From the NCBI RefSeq assembly GCF_003952425.1, contig NZ_CP034449.1, forward strand, positions 434,001 through 498,000: a DNA stretch of 64,000 bases, in the 5' to 3' direction. The number at the start of each line of letters is the position of its first letter. Position 1 is the stretch's first letter. Under the pieces are notes generated by a model. The model had not been told where the DNA came from and did not search any database. It was given only the letters and a program-made list of their open reading frames with translations. The stretch comes from Mesorhizobium sp. M2A.F.Ca.ET.046.03.2.1 (lineage in GTDB: Bacteria; Pseudomonadota; Alphaproteobacteria; Rhizobiales; Rhizobiaceae). Position numbers and translations under genes: made by a program. Shown here one piece after another: positions 1 to 7,862 of this stretch.

Positions 1-209
1 ACCGCGTGCAGACGGCGGCGGCCAAGCGCAACGGCGCCTACCGGGCCGGCGAACGCGGCATTGTAGGCACGACGCTGTACCGCGCCGGCACGGAGCGCCC
101 GGTCGAGACACTGCCGCAGGAGCGGCGCCCGGCGTTGACGGAAGGCGTGGCGACCTGCGAGCCGCTGTTTCCGGTGCGCATCGATCAGTCGATCGGAGCC
201 GGATCATGA
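1..209 (+). CDS. methylmalonyl-CoA mutase family small subunit, C-terminal end (5' truncated by window)
   Basis: Only the last 68 or so codons are present, so the true start lies outside the window. The visible residues include a segment reading [10 protein letters not shown] followed by ERPVETL. This resembles the stretch after the TIM barrel of the mutase (typical form ITGTSEFPN in the family). No B12-binding DxHxxG motif follows, as expected for the catalytically inactive small subunit. Its TGA overlaps the ATG of scpA by four bases, so the two are translationally coupled and probably form a heterodimer. Identity rests on this short match and on position, so it is moderately secure. Confidence 0.65.
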   Translation, partial: RVQTAAAKRNGAYRAGERGIVGTTLYRAGTERPVETLPQERRPALTEGVATCEPLFPVRIDQSIGAGS

Positions 210-2329
210 TCCCGGATTTCAGCAAGATCGGCTGGTCGGCGCCGCGTCGCGCATCGGTCGAGCTCAAGGGCCAGCGGATGACGCCGGAAGGCATCGCCGT
301 AAAACACCTCTACACGCAGGGCGACCTCAAGGGGCTTGCCAATCTCGATACCTATCCGGGCCTGCCGCCCTTCGTGCGCGGCCCCTACCCCACCATGTAT
401 GTCCAGCAGCCCTGGACAATCCGGCAATATGCCGGCTTCTCGACGGCCGAGGAATCCAACGCCTTCTACCGGCGAAATCTCGCGGCCGGGCAGAAAGGCC
501 TGTCGGTCGCTTTCGACCTTGCCACGCATCGCGGCTATGACAGCGACCATCCGCGCGTCGCCGGCGATGTCGGCATGGCGGGCGTCGCGATCGATTCCAT
601 TCTCGACATGCGGCAACTGTTCGACGGCATTCCGCTCAACGAGATGACCGTGTCGATGACGATGAACGGCGCGGTGCTGCCGATCATGGCTTTGTACATC
701 GTGGCGGCGGAGGAACAGGGCGTCGCGCAGAAGGATCTGGCCGGAACTATTCAGAACGACATCCTGAAGGAGTTCATGGTCCGCAACACTTACATCTATC
801 CGCCGAAACCTTCGATGCGGATCGTGTCGGATATCTTCGCCTACACCTCCAGGCACATGCCGAAGTTCAACTCTATCTCGATCTCCGGCTACCACATGCA
901 GGAAGCCGGCGCGACGGCCGACCTCGAGCTTGCCTATACGATCGCCGACGGCATCGAATATGCGCGCGCCGGCGTCGCCGCCGGGCTCGACATCGACCGC
1001 TTCGCGCCGCGCCTTTCTTTCTTCTGGGCGATCGGCATGAATTTTTTCATGGAAGTCGCCAAGCTCAGAGCCGCGCGGCTGCTGTGGTCAAGCCTGATGC
1101 AGAAGAACTTTTCGCCGAAGGATGAGCGCTCGCTGTCGCTGCGCACCCATTGCCAGACGTCCGGATGGTCGCTGACGGCGCAGGACCCCTACAACAACAT
1201 CACCCGCACGATGATCGAGGCGATGGCGGCGACGCAGGGGCACACCCAGTCGCTGCACACCAACTCCTTCGACGAGGCGATGGCGCTGCCGACCGACCAT
1301 TCGGCGCGGATCGCCCGCAACACGCAGCTCATCCTGCAGAAGGAATCCGGCACCACGCGCATGATCGATCCGTGGGGCGGCTCAACCTATGTCGAGCGGC
1401 TGACGCATGATCTGGCGGCGCGGGCGCTCGCCCATATCGAGGAGGTCGAAAGCCTCGGCGGCATGGCGGCGGCGATCGAAAAGGGCATCCCCAAACTGCG
1501 CATCGAGGAAGCTGCGGCGCGCACCCAGGCGCGCATCGATTCCGGCGAGCAAATTCTGGTCGGCGTCAACGCGCACCGGCCGCAGACGGATATCGAAGTC
1601 GATGTCTTGAAGATCGACAATGCCGAGGTGAAAGCCCGGCAATTGGCGAAGCTGCAGCGGCTCAAAGGCACCCGCGATGTGGCGGCCCTGGAAAACGCCC
1701 TGGCGGCGCTGACGCGTGCCGCCGAGAGCGGCGAGAACCTGCTCGAATTCGCGATCCGCGCGGCGCGCGCCAACGCGACCGTCGGCGAGATTTCGCTGGC
1801 GCTGGAAAAAGTGTTCGGCAGGCATACGGCTGCGGTCCAGACGATCTCAGGCGTCTATCGCGACGCGCTCGGCGACAACCCGGCGCTCGACCGGTTGCAG
1901 GAGAAGATCGAGGCGTTCGAAAAGAAATCCGGCGGCAAGCCGCGCATCCTTGTCGCCAAGATGGGCCAGGACGGCCATGACCGCGGCCAGAAGGTGATCG
2001 CCAGCGCCTTTGCCGATCTGGGCTTCGACGTCACCGTCGGGCCGATGTTCCAGACGCCGGACGAGATCGCGAAGCTTGCGGTGCAGCACGACGTCGACAT
2101 CATCGGCGCCTCTTCCTTAGCCGCCGGGCATCTGACGCTGATCCCCGAGCTCAAGGAAGCGCTGAAGAAGCTCGGCCATGCCGACATGCTGATCGTCGCC
2201 GGCGGCGTCATCCCGCCACAGGACTATGACGCGGTGCTGGCGGCGGGCGCTGCGGAGATTTTCCCGCCGGGGACGGTGATCCCGGAAGCGGCGAACCGGC
2301 TGATGGACCGGTTGCTGTCCGATCAATGA
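206..2329 (+). CDS. scpA: methylmalonyl-CoA mutase, large (B12-binding) subunit
   Basis: This 707-residue protein interconverts (R)-methylmalonyl-CoA and succinyl-CoA with adenosylcobalamin, the last step in assimilating propionyl-CoA from odd-chain acids, branched amino acids or the ethylmalonyl-CoA route. Residues 1 to about 550 form the substrate-binding TIM barrel, with the N-terminal run [23 protein letters not shown] typical of the family split here only for description. The C-terminal domain carries the cobalt-ligand motif DGHDRG at residues 589-594, with His591 as lower axial ligand. Length is normal for the large subunit. It overlaps the upstream small-subunit gene by ATGA. Cytoplasmic. 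Very secure. Confidence 0.96.
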   Translation: MIPDFSKIGWSAPRRASVELKGQRMTPEGIAVKHLYTQGDLKGLANLDTYPGLPPFVRGPYPTMYVQQPWTIRQYAGFSTAEESNAFYRRNLAAGQKGLSVAFDLATHRGYDSDHPRVAGDVGMAGVAIDSILDMRQLFDGIPLNEMTVSMTMNGAVLPIMALYIVAAEEQGVAQKDLAGTIQNDILKEFMVRNTYIYPPKPSMRIVSDIFAYTSRHMPKFNSISISGYHMQEAGATADLELAYTIADGIEYARAGVAAGLDIDRFAPRLSFFWAIGMNFFMEVAKLRAARLLWSSLMQKNFSPKDERSLSLRTHCQTSGWSLTAQDPYNNITRTMIEAMAATQGHTQSLHTNSFDEAMALPTDHSARIARNTQLILQKESGTTRMIDPWGGSTYVERLTHDLAARALAHIEEVESLGGMAAAIEKGIPKLRIEEAAARTQARIDSGEQILVGVNAHRPQTDIEVDVLKIDNAEVKARQLAKLQRLKGTRDVAALENALAALTRAAESGENLLEFAIRAARANATVGEISLALEKVFGRHTAAVQTISGVYRDALGDNPALDRLQEKIEAFEKKSGGKPRILVAKMGQDGHDRGQKVIASAFADLGFDVTVGPMFQTPDEIAKLAVQHDVDIIGASSLAAGHLTLIPELKEALKKLGHADMLIVAGGVIPPQDYDAVLAAGAAEIFPPGTVIPEAANRLMDRLLSDQ

Positions 2330-2386
2330 GGGCTTGCCGGTTTGGCTGAAAGGTTGTTCTATGGAAATAGACACAACCATGGCGCG

Positions 2387-2632
2387 ATGATGTTCAAGAC
2401 AACTATCCACGGGCTTGATGACGGATCGGGAGCGTTGCTGCTGCCACGCGAAATGCTTGACAGCCTGGACCTTCAGGTCGGTGACGAGCTCCAGATGATC
2501 GAAAGCGACGACGGCCTCATTCTAAAGCCAATCCGCCATGACGACCACAAACGGCAAATGAACGCTGCTCGCGACGTCATGGACAGATACGAGGCTGCAC
2601 TGCGCAAGCTTTCAACGTTGGCTAACGGCTAG
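2387..2632 (+). CDS. AbrB/MazE/SpoVT-family DNA-binding protein (orphan antitoxin)
   Basis: A protein of 81 residues with an N-terminal swapped-hairpin AbrB fold: a strand, a G-S-G turn, LLLPREML, then LQVGDELQMIESDDGLILKP. The C-terminal helix DVMDRYEAALRKL is the part that in this antitoxin family binds a Doc/Fic toxin. ATG codons at 2387 and 2390 both fit; an upstream TTG at 2342 in the same frame is less likely because it adds a tail absent from the domain. No toxin gene follows, so it is either a solitary regulator or a leftover from a broken toxin-antitoxin pair. Function of the protein as a DNA binder is secure, its partner is unknown. Confidence 0.8.
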   Translation: MMFKTTIHGLDDGSGALLLPREMLDSLDLQVGDELQMIESDDGLILKPIRHDDHKRQMNAARDVMDRYEAALRKLSTLANG

Positions 2633-3009
2633 TTCCTCGACACAGTGATTTCGAAAGATTGCAGGCTTTAAGGGCAAGGCTATCAACATCCGCCGGGATA
2701 GTCAGCGTAAACGCTGGCGATGAGCTGGAGGCTTCTGAACCTCGTCATTCCAGGGCGGAGCAAGGAGCGAAGCGACGCGCGCAGACCCTGGAATCCATGC
2801 CGTTACCTGGACCGAAATGTGCAACGGTGCAGAATTCTGGACCGCCGCGGCGCTTCCAAGTCACGGCATGGATCCTCGGGTCTGCGCGCGTCGCTTCGCT
2901 CCTTGCTCCGCCCGTGGATGACGACCGCGATAGGCGTCTCGGCCAATCGCCAAGGCAGGGGACCTGCAACGCACACCAACCAACCGGTCAAATCTTCTGT
3001 ATTGAGGAA
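2633..3009. other. intergenic region with no convincing gene
   Basis: These 377 bases hold the palindromic repeat at 2743-2923. Open frames across it are repeat translations in all frames. An ATG at 2720 starts MSWRLL before running into the repeat, which faintly recalls the start of Doc-type toxins, but too few codons precede the repeat to judge. Confidence 0.6.
2743..2923. repeat. large inverted repeat (RIME/REP-like intergenic palindrome)
   Basis: The left arm (2743-2806) begins CGTCATTCCAGGGCGGAGC and the right arm (2860-2923) is its reverse complement with only a few mismatches; both contain the block GGAGCAAGGAGCGAAGCGAC. The arms are about 64 bases and the spacer is 53. The structure could fold into one long hairpin in RNA or as a cruciform. 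Dispersed palindromes of this sort are known in rhizobial genomes (RIME-type elements); assignment to a named family is my inference. Confidence 0.8.
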
Positions 3010-3492
3010 CTAATTCTCGGCCTTGTCCGAGAGCTTGACGATTTCCCATTCCTTGCCATTGACGGTGACGACTTCGCCAACCTTCTTGCCGAACAGCGCC
3101 ACGGCCATCGGCGAGACATGGGAAATCGAGCCCTTCGACGGGTCGGCCTCGTCCTCGCCGACGATGCGCCAGTGCACCTTCTTGCCGTCGTCGCCTTCCA
3201 GCGTGACGCCCATGCCGAAGCGCACCACGTCGCTGCCGGCTTCCGGCACCGAAAGCTCGGCATTCTCGCGCCGCGCGGTCCAGTAACGCAGGTCGCGCGA
3301 AACCACCGCGATGCGCTCGCGGTCACCCTTGCGTTCGGCCTTGGCGAGCATATCACGCAGGTCGGCGAGGTTGTCCTCGATCATCGCAAGGCCGCGCTCC
3401 GTCACCAGATTGCGGTGCGTGCTGACCGGGCGTTCGCCGACGCCGGCAATGGCGTTTTCGCTGTCTTCTTCGCGGGTGAAAGCTCTGCTCAT
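3010..3492 (-). CDS. GreA/GreB-family transcription elongation factor
   Basis: This 160-residue cytoplasmic protein should bind the RNA polymerase secondary channel and stimulate cleavage of backtracked transcripts. The N-terminal half is a charged coiled coil (LADLRDMLAKAERKGDRERIAVVSRDLRYW). The C-terminal half is the FKBP-like GreA/B domain, with WRIVGEDEADPSKGSISHVSPMAVALFGKKVGE split as the family signature around GEDEADP and SPMAVALFGK. The ATG at 3492 gives the usual length; the open frame extends upstream to 3672 but that tail is arginine-rich read-through of the opposite-strand gene. It diverges from the Tat-exported protein at 3600. Confidence 0.88.
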   Translation of the reverse strand: MSRAFTREEDSENAIAGVGERPVSTHRNLVTERGLAMIEDNLADLRDMLAKAERKGDRERIAVVSRDLRYWTARRENAELSVPEAGSDVVRFGMGVTLEGDDGKKVHWRIVGEDEADPSKGSISHVSPMAVALFGKKVGEVVTVNGKEWEIVKLSDKAEN

Positions 3493-3599
3493 ACAAATGA
3501 ACTTAGGCTTGGCGAGGCGACTGCACAAGCGGTTTGCCGGTAAGGCCATGCTGGCACGATTCCTGCGACAGACAGGGCGAAACGCCAGGACCTGTGCCG

Positions 3600-4976
3600 A
3601 TGTTGAACAGACGAACGCTGCTTGCCCAGGCCGCCGGCTTCGCCGCCGCCGGCGTCTTTGCCGGCAAGGCATCGGCGAAGTCGCTGCCCGGCATCGAAAT
3701 GGCCGCGATGCGCGGCTCGATCGATGCCACCGAGATCGGCGTGCAGCCAGGCGCGGTCGACGACCAGAGCAAGGCTTTCGCCAGGATGCTGGCCGAGGCC
3801 AGCGATCGCGACCAGCCGGTGTTCCTGCCGCCCGGCACCTATCTCGTGTCGAACCTCAAGCTGCCTGCCCGCGTGCGCCTGTCGGGCGTGCCCGGCGCGA
3901 CGCGCATCGTCTATGGCGGCAACGGCCATCTGATGATGGCGGAACAGGCCGAGCATATCGAGCTCACCGGCCTGGTCTTCGACGGCAGCAACCGCTGGCT
4001 GGCCGACTACGCGCAGGGGCTGCTCGACCTGCGCCGCGTCGCCCATCTGACAATCGACAACTGCCAGGTGACCGGCAGCGGCAAGAACGGGCTGGCGCTC
4101 GAGCACGCTGTCGGCCGCATCGGCCGCTGCGATATTTCCGGCGCGGCGGACGCCGGCATCTATTCGATCGAGGCCGGCGGGCTGGAGATCTCCGGCAACT
4201 CGGTGTCCGACTGCGCCAATGGCGGCATCCTCGTGCATCGCTGGCAGGCGGCGGAGGATGGTACCATCGTCAGCGGCAACCGCGTCCAGAGGATCGGCGC
4301 GCGCAGCGGCGGCACCGGCCAGAACGGCAACGGCATCAACGCCTTCCGCGCCGGCAACGTCATCATCTCCGGCAACGTCGTCTCCGACTGCGCCTTCACC
4401 GCGATCCGCGCCAACAGCGCCAGCAATTTGCAGATCACCGGCAACACCTGCTCGCGCTCCGGCGAGACCGGGATCTATTCGGAATTCTCCTTCGAAGGCG
4501 CGATCCTCAGCAACAATCTCGTCGACGGCGCCGCCAACGGCATCTCGATCGTCAATTTCAACGAAGGCGGCCGCATGGCCGTCTGCTCGAACAATATCGT
4601 GCGCAACCTGACGACGGTTGGACCCTACACCGCCGACCCACCAGGTTTCGGCGTCGGCATCAGCGCCGAGGCCGACACGACGGTTTCCGGCAATGTCGTC
4701 GAGAACGCGCCGCTCTATGGCATGCAGCTCGGGTGGGGGCCGTATCTGCGCAATGTCGTGGCGACCGGCAATATCATCCGTAAGGCAGGCACTGGCATCG
4801 TCGTTTCGGTCGTCGAAGGGTCCGGCACGGCCGTCATTTCGGACAACGTCATCGACGGCGCGAAAAACGGCGCCATCATCGGCCAGCGCTGGGCCGATCC
4901 GGTGACCGGGGACCTCACCCAGTCAACCGATACGGGCTACGCGCATCTCACCGTTGAGCGCAACAAGGTCAGTTAG
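3600..4976 (+). CDS. Tat-exported parallel beta-helix repeat protein (TIGR03808-like)
   Basis: The 458-residue product starts MLNRRTLLAQAAGFAAAG, a twin-arginine signal (Arg4-Arg5 plus hydrophobic core) ending near AKASA-type cleavage residues around 25. The mature part repeats short units with N/G and a hydrophobic ladder (SGNSVSDCANGGI, SGNVVSDCAFTAI, TGNTCSRSGETGI), the pattern of a right-handed parallel beta helix as in pectate-lyase-like and PbH1 proteins. This matches the family described only as a twin-arginine translocated repeat protein of unknown role. A polysaccharide-binding or lyase function is possible but no catalytic residues were identified. The start at 3600 was chosen because it places the RR motif correctly. 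It overlaps the convergent methyltransferase by four bases. Confidence 0.85.
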   Translation: MLNRRTLLAQAAGFAAAGVFAGKASAKSLPGIEMAAMRGSIDATEIGVQPGAVDDQSKAFARMLAEASDRDQPVFLPPGTYLVSNLKLPARVRLSGVPGATRIVYGGNGHLMMAEQAEHIELTGLVFDGSNRWLADYAQGLLDLRRVAHLTIDNCQVTGSGKNGLALEHAVGRIGRCDISGAADAGIYSIEAGGLEISGNSVSDCANGGILVHRWQAAEDGTIVSGNRVQRIGARSGGTGQNGNGINAFRAGNVIISGNVVSDCAFTAIRANSASNLQITGNTCSRSGETGIYSEFSFEGAILSNNLVDGAANGISIVNFNEGGRMAVCSNNIVRNLTTVGPYTADPPGFGVGISAEADTTVSGNVVENAPLYGMQLGWGPYLRNVVATGNIIRKAGTGIVVSVVEGSGTAVISDNVIDGAKNGAIIGQRWADPVTGDLTQSTDTGYAHLTVERNKVS

Positions 4977-5784
4977 ACCGAAGCCACGATAATGTGCGCC
5001 TGGATCTTGGCGGCAACCGCGCCGCGGCCATGTCTGTCGGCGATCGCGGCTTCCGCATAATCGGTCGCGGACGCCAAGCTCCCGGCCTCCCTCGCCTCTA
5101 TCTCGTTGCGAAGAAGCGTTCCTTGGCAATAGGCGACGGCCGGAACCCGCGGCGAGGATGCGCGGCTCTGCTCGGCCCTCGTATCGATCGCCACGTCGGA
5201 GAATCCGGCGGCAGCCAGATCGGCGCGGATCAAATCCTTGTCGTGATAACCGTGCGGCGTACGCGCCAGGAAGCGCGGCGGATCATGCGGAAAGATCCTG
5301 GCCAGGGCATTGGTCACGTCGTCTGCGAAGATATTCTCCTCGATGCGGTCCCAGACGCTGAACAGGAAATGCCCGCCAGGCTTCAGGACGCGCTTTGCCT
5401 CGCGATAAGCGGCGGCGCGGTCGGGAAAGAACATCGCGCCGAATTGACAGCAGACGAGGTCGAAGGCAGCGTCGTCGAAGGGCAGCTTCAAGGCATCCGC
5501 CTGGCGCCAGGTAATGAGGCTGTGCGGCCCTGGCGCGACGCCGCATAGTCGAGCATCGGCTGGTTGAGATCGGTTACAGTATAGGTGCTGCCGGGATCCA
5601 GTTTTGGCGCCAGGGCACGGGTGACGGCCCCGGTGCCCGCGGCGGTTTCCAATACGGCCAAGGGCGAGAAAGAAGCCGCCCGCCGTGCGGCCTCCACCGC
5701 ATAAGCCTCGAAAATCAGCGGCACCATATGGCGATCGTAATTTTCCGGGATCGACCCGGCAAACACCTTGTCCGCTTCCAGCAT
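4973..5784 (-). pseudogene. class I SAM-dependent methyltransferase, frameshifted
   Basis: The N-terminal part (reading from 5784, MLEADKVFAGSIPENYDRHMVPLIF, given here as two blocks: a start segment and DRHMVPLIF) includes the SAM-binding motif VLETAAGTGAVT and continues to LDYAASRQ. The rest lies in another frame, resuming at GPHSLITWRQADALKLPF and DLVCCQFGAMFFPDR to the stop at 4973. The two halves join if one G is added to the run at 5528-5530. A TTG at 5823 could extend the start. The result is either a pseudogene or a sequencing error in an intact gene of about 270 codons. Substrate unknown. It is convergent with the beta-helix gene. Confidence 0.8.
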
Positions 5785-5906
5785 GGCCAGTACCCGGCGC
5801 TCGTTGACGGAGGAGACTAGCAAAAAAGATGAACTCGTTGCTGCTCAGTTTGTTAGGGGAGCGTTCTTCCGGGTCAAGAGCGACGAAATTCGCTGATCTC
5901 AAATTT

Positions 5907-5921
5907 AGATACACATTGTGT
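5907..5921. promoter_or_regulatory. candidate TacA operator (palindrome)
   Basis: The sequence ATACACATTGTGTAT reads as an inverted repeat (ATACACA and TGTGTAT around one T). It lies about 40 bases before the TacA-like start codon, in a locally AT-rich patch. RHH antitoxins typically bind short palindromes at this position. Binding itself is inferred. Confidence 0.45.
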
Positions 5922-5961
5922 ATGCAGAAATGCTATATGGCGTTACGAAGGAACCATCGCC

Positions 5962-6243
5962 ATGGCCACCAAAAACCAGGACAGCCACGCCAAGCCCGTC
6001 AACCTGCGCATCCGCGAGGATGTCCGCAGCCTGATCGACCGCGCCGCGAAGATACGCGGCAAGACCCGCTCCGACTTCATGATCGAGGCCGCCTACCGCG
6101 CGGCCGAAGACACGCTGCTCGACCAGACGCTCGTCAAGGTCGATGCCGAAAGCTATCAGCATTATCTCGATATCCTCGACCAGCCGCCGCGCGGCGAGGG
6201 ATTTGCCCGGCTGATGAATGCGCCCAAGCCCTGGCAGGACTGA
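5962..6243 (+). CDS. DUF1778 family antitoxin (TacA-like)
   Basis: This 93-residue protein has a ribbon-helix-helix N-terminal half (PVNLRIREDVRSLIDRAA, then RGKTRSDFMIEAA) for DNA binding, and a C-terminal segment DAESYQHYLDILDQPP typical of DUF1778/TacA antitoxins, which wraps the acetyltransferase toxin. It is followed directly by a GNAT gene with a TGATG overlap, the usual order of TacAT modules. It should neutralise the toxin and repress its own promoter. A short AT-rich stretch (TTTAGATACACATTGTGTAT, 5902-5921) just upstream contains the palindrome ATACACATTGTGTAT and is a likely operator. Confidence 0.9.
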   Translation: MATKNQDSHAKPVNLRIREDVRSLIDRAAKIRGKTRSDFMIEAAYRAAEDTLLDQTLVKVDAESYQHYLDILDQPPRGEGFARLMNAPKPWQD

Positions 6244-6728
6244 TGCTATCGGCACCGGTCCTTCTCGCCGATAGCCACGACCTCGACCTTTTTCAAAGCG
6301 GGACCGACAGCCTCGATCAATGGCTTCGACGGCGGGCGCGTGCCAATCAGGTCAGCGGCGCGTCCAGAACCTATGTGATTGCGGAAGGCACGCGCGTCGT
6401 TGGCTATTATTGCCTTTCATCAGGTGGACTTGATCTCGCAGATGCTCCCGGTTCGATCCGGCGCAATATGCCGGATCCCGTGCCCATGGCTGTGCTTGGC
6501 CGTTTGGCTGTCGATGCAAACTGGCAGAGCAAGGGCCCCGGCGTCGCCCTGCTTCAGGACGCGGTGCTGCGGACCAGCCAAGCGGCCGCCATTCTCGGCA
6601 TTCGCGGTCTCCTGGTTCATGCCATATCGGATGAAGCCAAGACGTTTTATGAACGCTATGGCTTCCAGGCTTCGCCAAAGAATCCGATGACTTTGGTGCT
6701 GTCGCTGAAGACGGCTAGGTCAGGATGA
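6243..6728 (+). CDS. GNAT-family acetyltransferase toxin (TacT-like)
   Basis: The 161-residue protein fits the TacT group of toxins, which acetylate the amino group of aminoacyl-tRNAs and stop translation. It has the family opening (LADSHDLDLFQSGTDSLDQWLRRRA), the acetyl-CoA loop QSKGPGVALL, and the C-terminal FYERYGF containing the tyrosine implicated in catalysis. The A of its ATG is the last base of the antitoxin stop codon. A strong terminator overlaps its 3' end. That it is a toxin rather than another GNAT enzyme is inferred from the paired DUF1778 gene. Confidence 0.9.
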   Translation: MLSAPVLLADSHDLDLFQSGTDSLDQWLRRRARANQVSGASRTYVIAEGTRVVGYYCLSSGGLDLADAPGSIRRNMPDPVPMAVLGRLAVDANWQSKGPGVALLQDAVLRTSQAAAILGIRGLLVHAISDEAKTFYERYGFQASPKNPMTLVLSLKTARSG

Positions 6729-6757
6729 CGTTTCGTTGAAACGTCATCCTGACCTAG
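6715..6757 (+). terminator. strong hairpin terminator after the TacAT pair
   Basis: CTAGGTCAGGATGACGTTTC is followed by the loop GTT and the exact reverse complement, giving a perfect 20-bp stem, then TTTTTG. It overlaps the last codons of the TacT gene (stop at 6726-6728). The perfect symmetry means it can also act on the minus strand, where the asparaginase gene ends at 6812 just upstream. Confidence 0.85.
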
Positions 6758-6768
6758 TTTTTGTTGGA

Positions 6769-6810
6769 GCATGATCTTTCCGAAACCGGTCCCCACTTTC
6801 GGGATCATGC
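6769..6810. repeat. short palindromic intergenic repeat (family A)
   Basis: The element begins GCATGATCTTTCCGAAAC and ends CACTTTCGGGATCATGC; the ends GCATGATC/GATCATGC are inverted. A copy in reverse orientation occurs at 59956-60001. It sits between the TacT terminator and the end of the asparaginase gene. Such GCATGATC elements are, to my knowledge, widespread in Rhizobiales intergenic DNA. Confidence 0.7.
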
Positions 6811-6811
6811 G

Positions 6812-7813
6812 CTAATTGAGTGCCGCCGTCGGCCGCAGCGAACCAACCTTGGCGCCGATGCGGCTTTCGACTGCGGGATGGGCGAGCTGGGTCAGCCTTA
6901 CCGCTACCGCCTCATCGCCACGCAGCAGTTTCGCAAGCACCGCGGCGATCATCACCTCTGCCGCCCTGCCGGCGCCGTCATCGCATTTGAGCGCGATGCC
7001 GAGACCGAGCTCGGGCAAGGCCGCGCAATAGACGCCTTCGGCGCCGGTCTTGACGAAGATGCGGCCCGGTGCTGCCTGCATCAGCGCGACATCGGCCTTG
7101 CCGGTGCCGGCGACGAGGAACGGCTCGGCCATGCAGGCCGAAAGCAGACGCTTCGCCGCCTTTGCGCGCTCGGGCGAGAAGCCCCTGCCCGTCGCCATGC
7201 GGGCAAAGCCGAGCGCAAAACTCTTCAACGGCACGGCATAGGTCGGGATCGAGCAGCCGTCGATGGCGCTATTGCCGGTGTTGTGGGCAGCGCCGGTGAC
7301 GGATTGCATGGCGTCGCGCACCATCTCCTGCTGCGCGTGTCCCTCCTTGACGTAGCCCCGATGGGCGATGCCCGAATGCACGCAGGTGCAGAGGAAGCCG
7401 GCATGCTTGCCGGAGCAGTTGTTGTGCAACGCGCTCGGCACAGCGCCGGCGCGGGCGAGCGCTAGGGTGGCTTCATGGTTGGGCCAATGCGCGCCGCATT
7501 CGAGAGCGGTTTTGTCGAGACCGGCCTTGGCGAGCATCGCCCGCGCCAGTTCGACATGGGCGGGCTCGCCCGAATGCGAGGCGCAGGCCAGCGCCAGTTC
7601 GCGGTTGCCGAAGCCATAGGCGTCGGCAGCCCCCGATTCGACCAGCGGCAGCGCCTGGATCGCCTTCACCGCAGAGCGCGGGAAAACCGGGCGATCCGTG
7701 TCGCCGATCTCCCAGACGGTCTTGCCGTCGGCGTCGAACGCGCTGATGGCGCCGCGGTGCCTGCTTTCGACCACCGCGCCGCGCGTGACTTCGACCAGAA
7801 CCGGATTGGACAT
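6812..7813 (-). CDS. L-asparaginase II family protein (ReAV type)
   Basis: This 333-residue enzyme belongs to the asparaginase_II family, first characterised in Rhizobium etli and structurally related to serine beta-lactamases rather than to the E. coli asparaginases. Visible features are the SxxK motif RSAVK (Ser47, Lys50), the SHS motif at residues 79-81 and the NNCSGKHAGF block with Cys133 and Lys136, matching the zinc/cysteine and nucleophile region of the family. It should hydrolyse L-asparagine to aspartate and ammonia in the cytoplasm. No signal peptide. The thiolase gene lies upstream on the same strand with a 49-base gap. Confidence 0.9.
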   Translation of the reverse strand: MSNPVLVEVTRGAVVESRHRGAISAFDADGKTVWEIGDTDRPVFPRSAVKAIQALPLVESGAADAYGFGNRELALACASHSGEPAHVELARAMLAKAGLDKTALECGAHWPNHEATLALARAGAVPSALHNNCSGKHAGFLCTCVHSGIAHRGYVKEGHAQQEMVRDAMQSVTGAAHNTGNSAIDGCSIPTYAVPLKSFALGFARMATGRGFSPERAKAAKRLLSACMAEPFLVAGTGKADVALMQAAPGRIFVKTGAEGVYCAALPELGLGIALKCDDGAGRAAEVMIAAVLAKLLRGDEAVAVRLTQLAHPAVESRIGAKVGSLRPTAALN

Positions 7814-7862
7814 GCTGCCTCCCGCACGCGCCAGAGGGCGCTGCTTTTAGTGCGGGCAGCTT

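Noticed and set aside
3311..4783. 490-codon plus-strand frame overlapping the beta-helix gene
   Set aside because: Arginine-rich translation in the wrong frame; the Tat signal and repeats are in the other frame.
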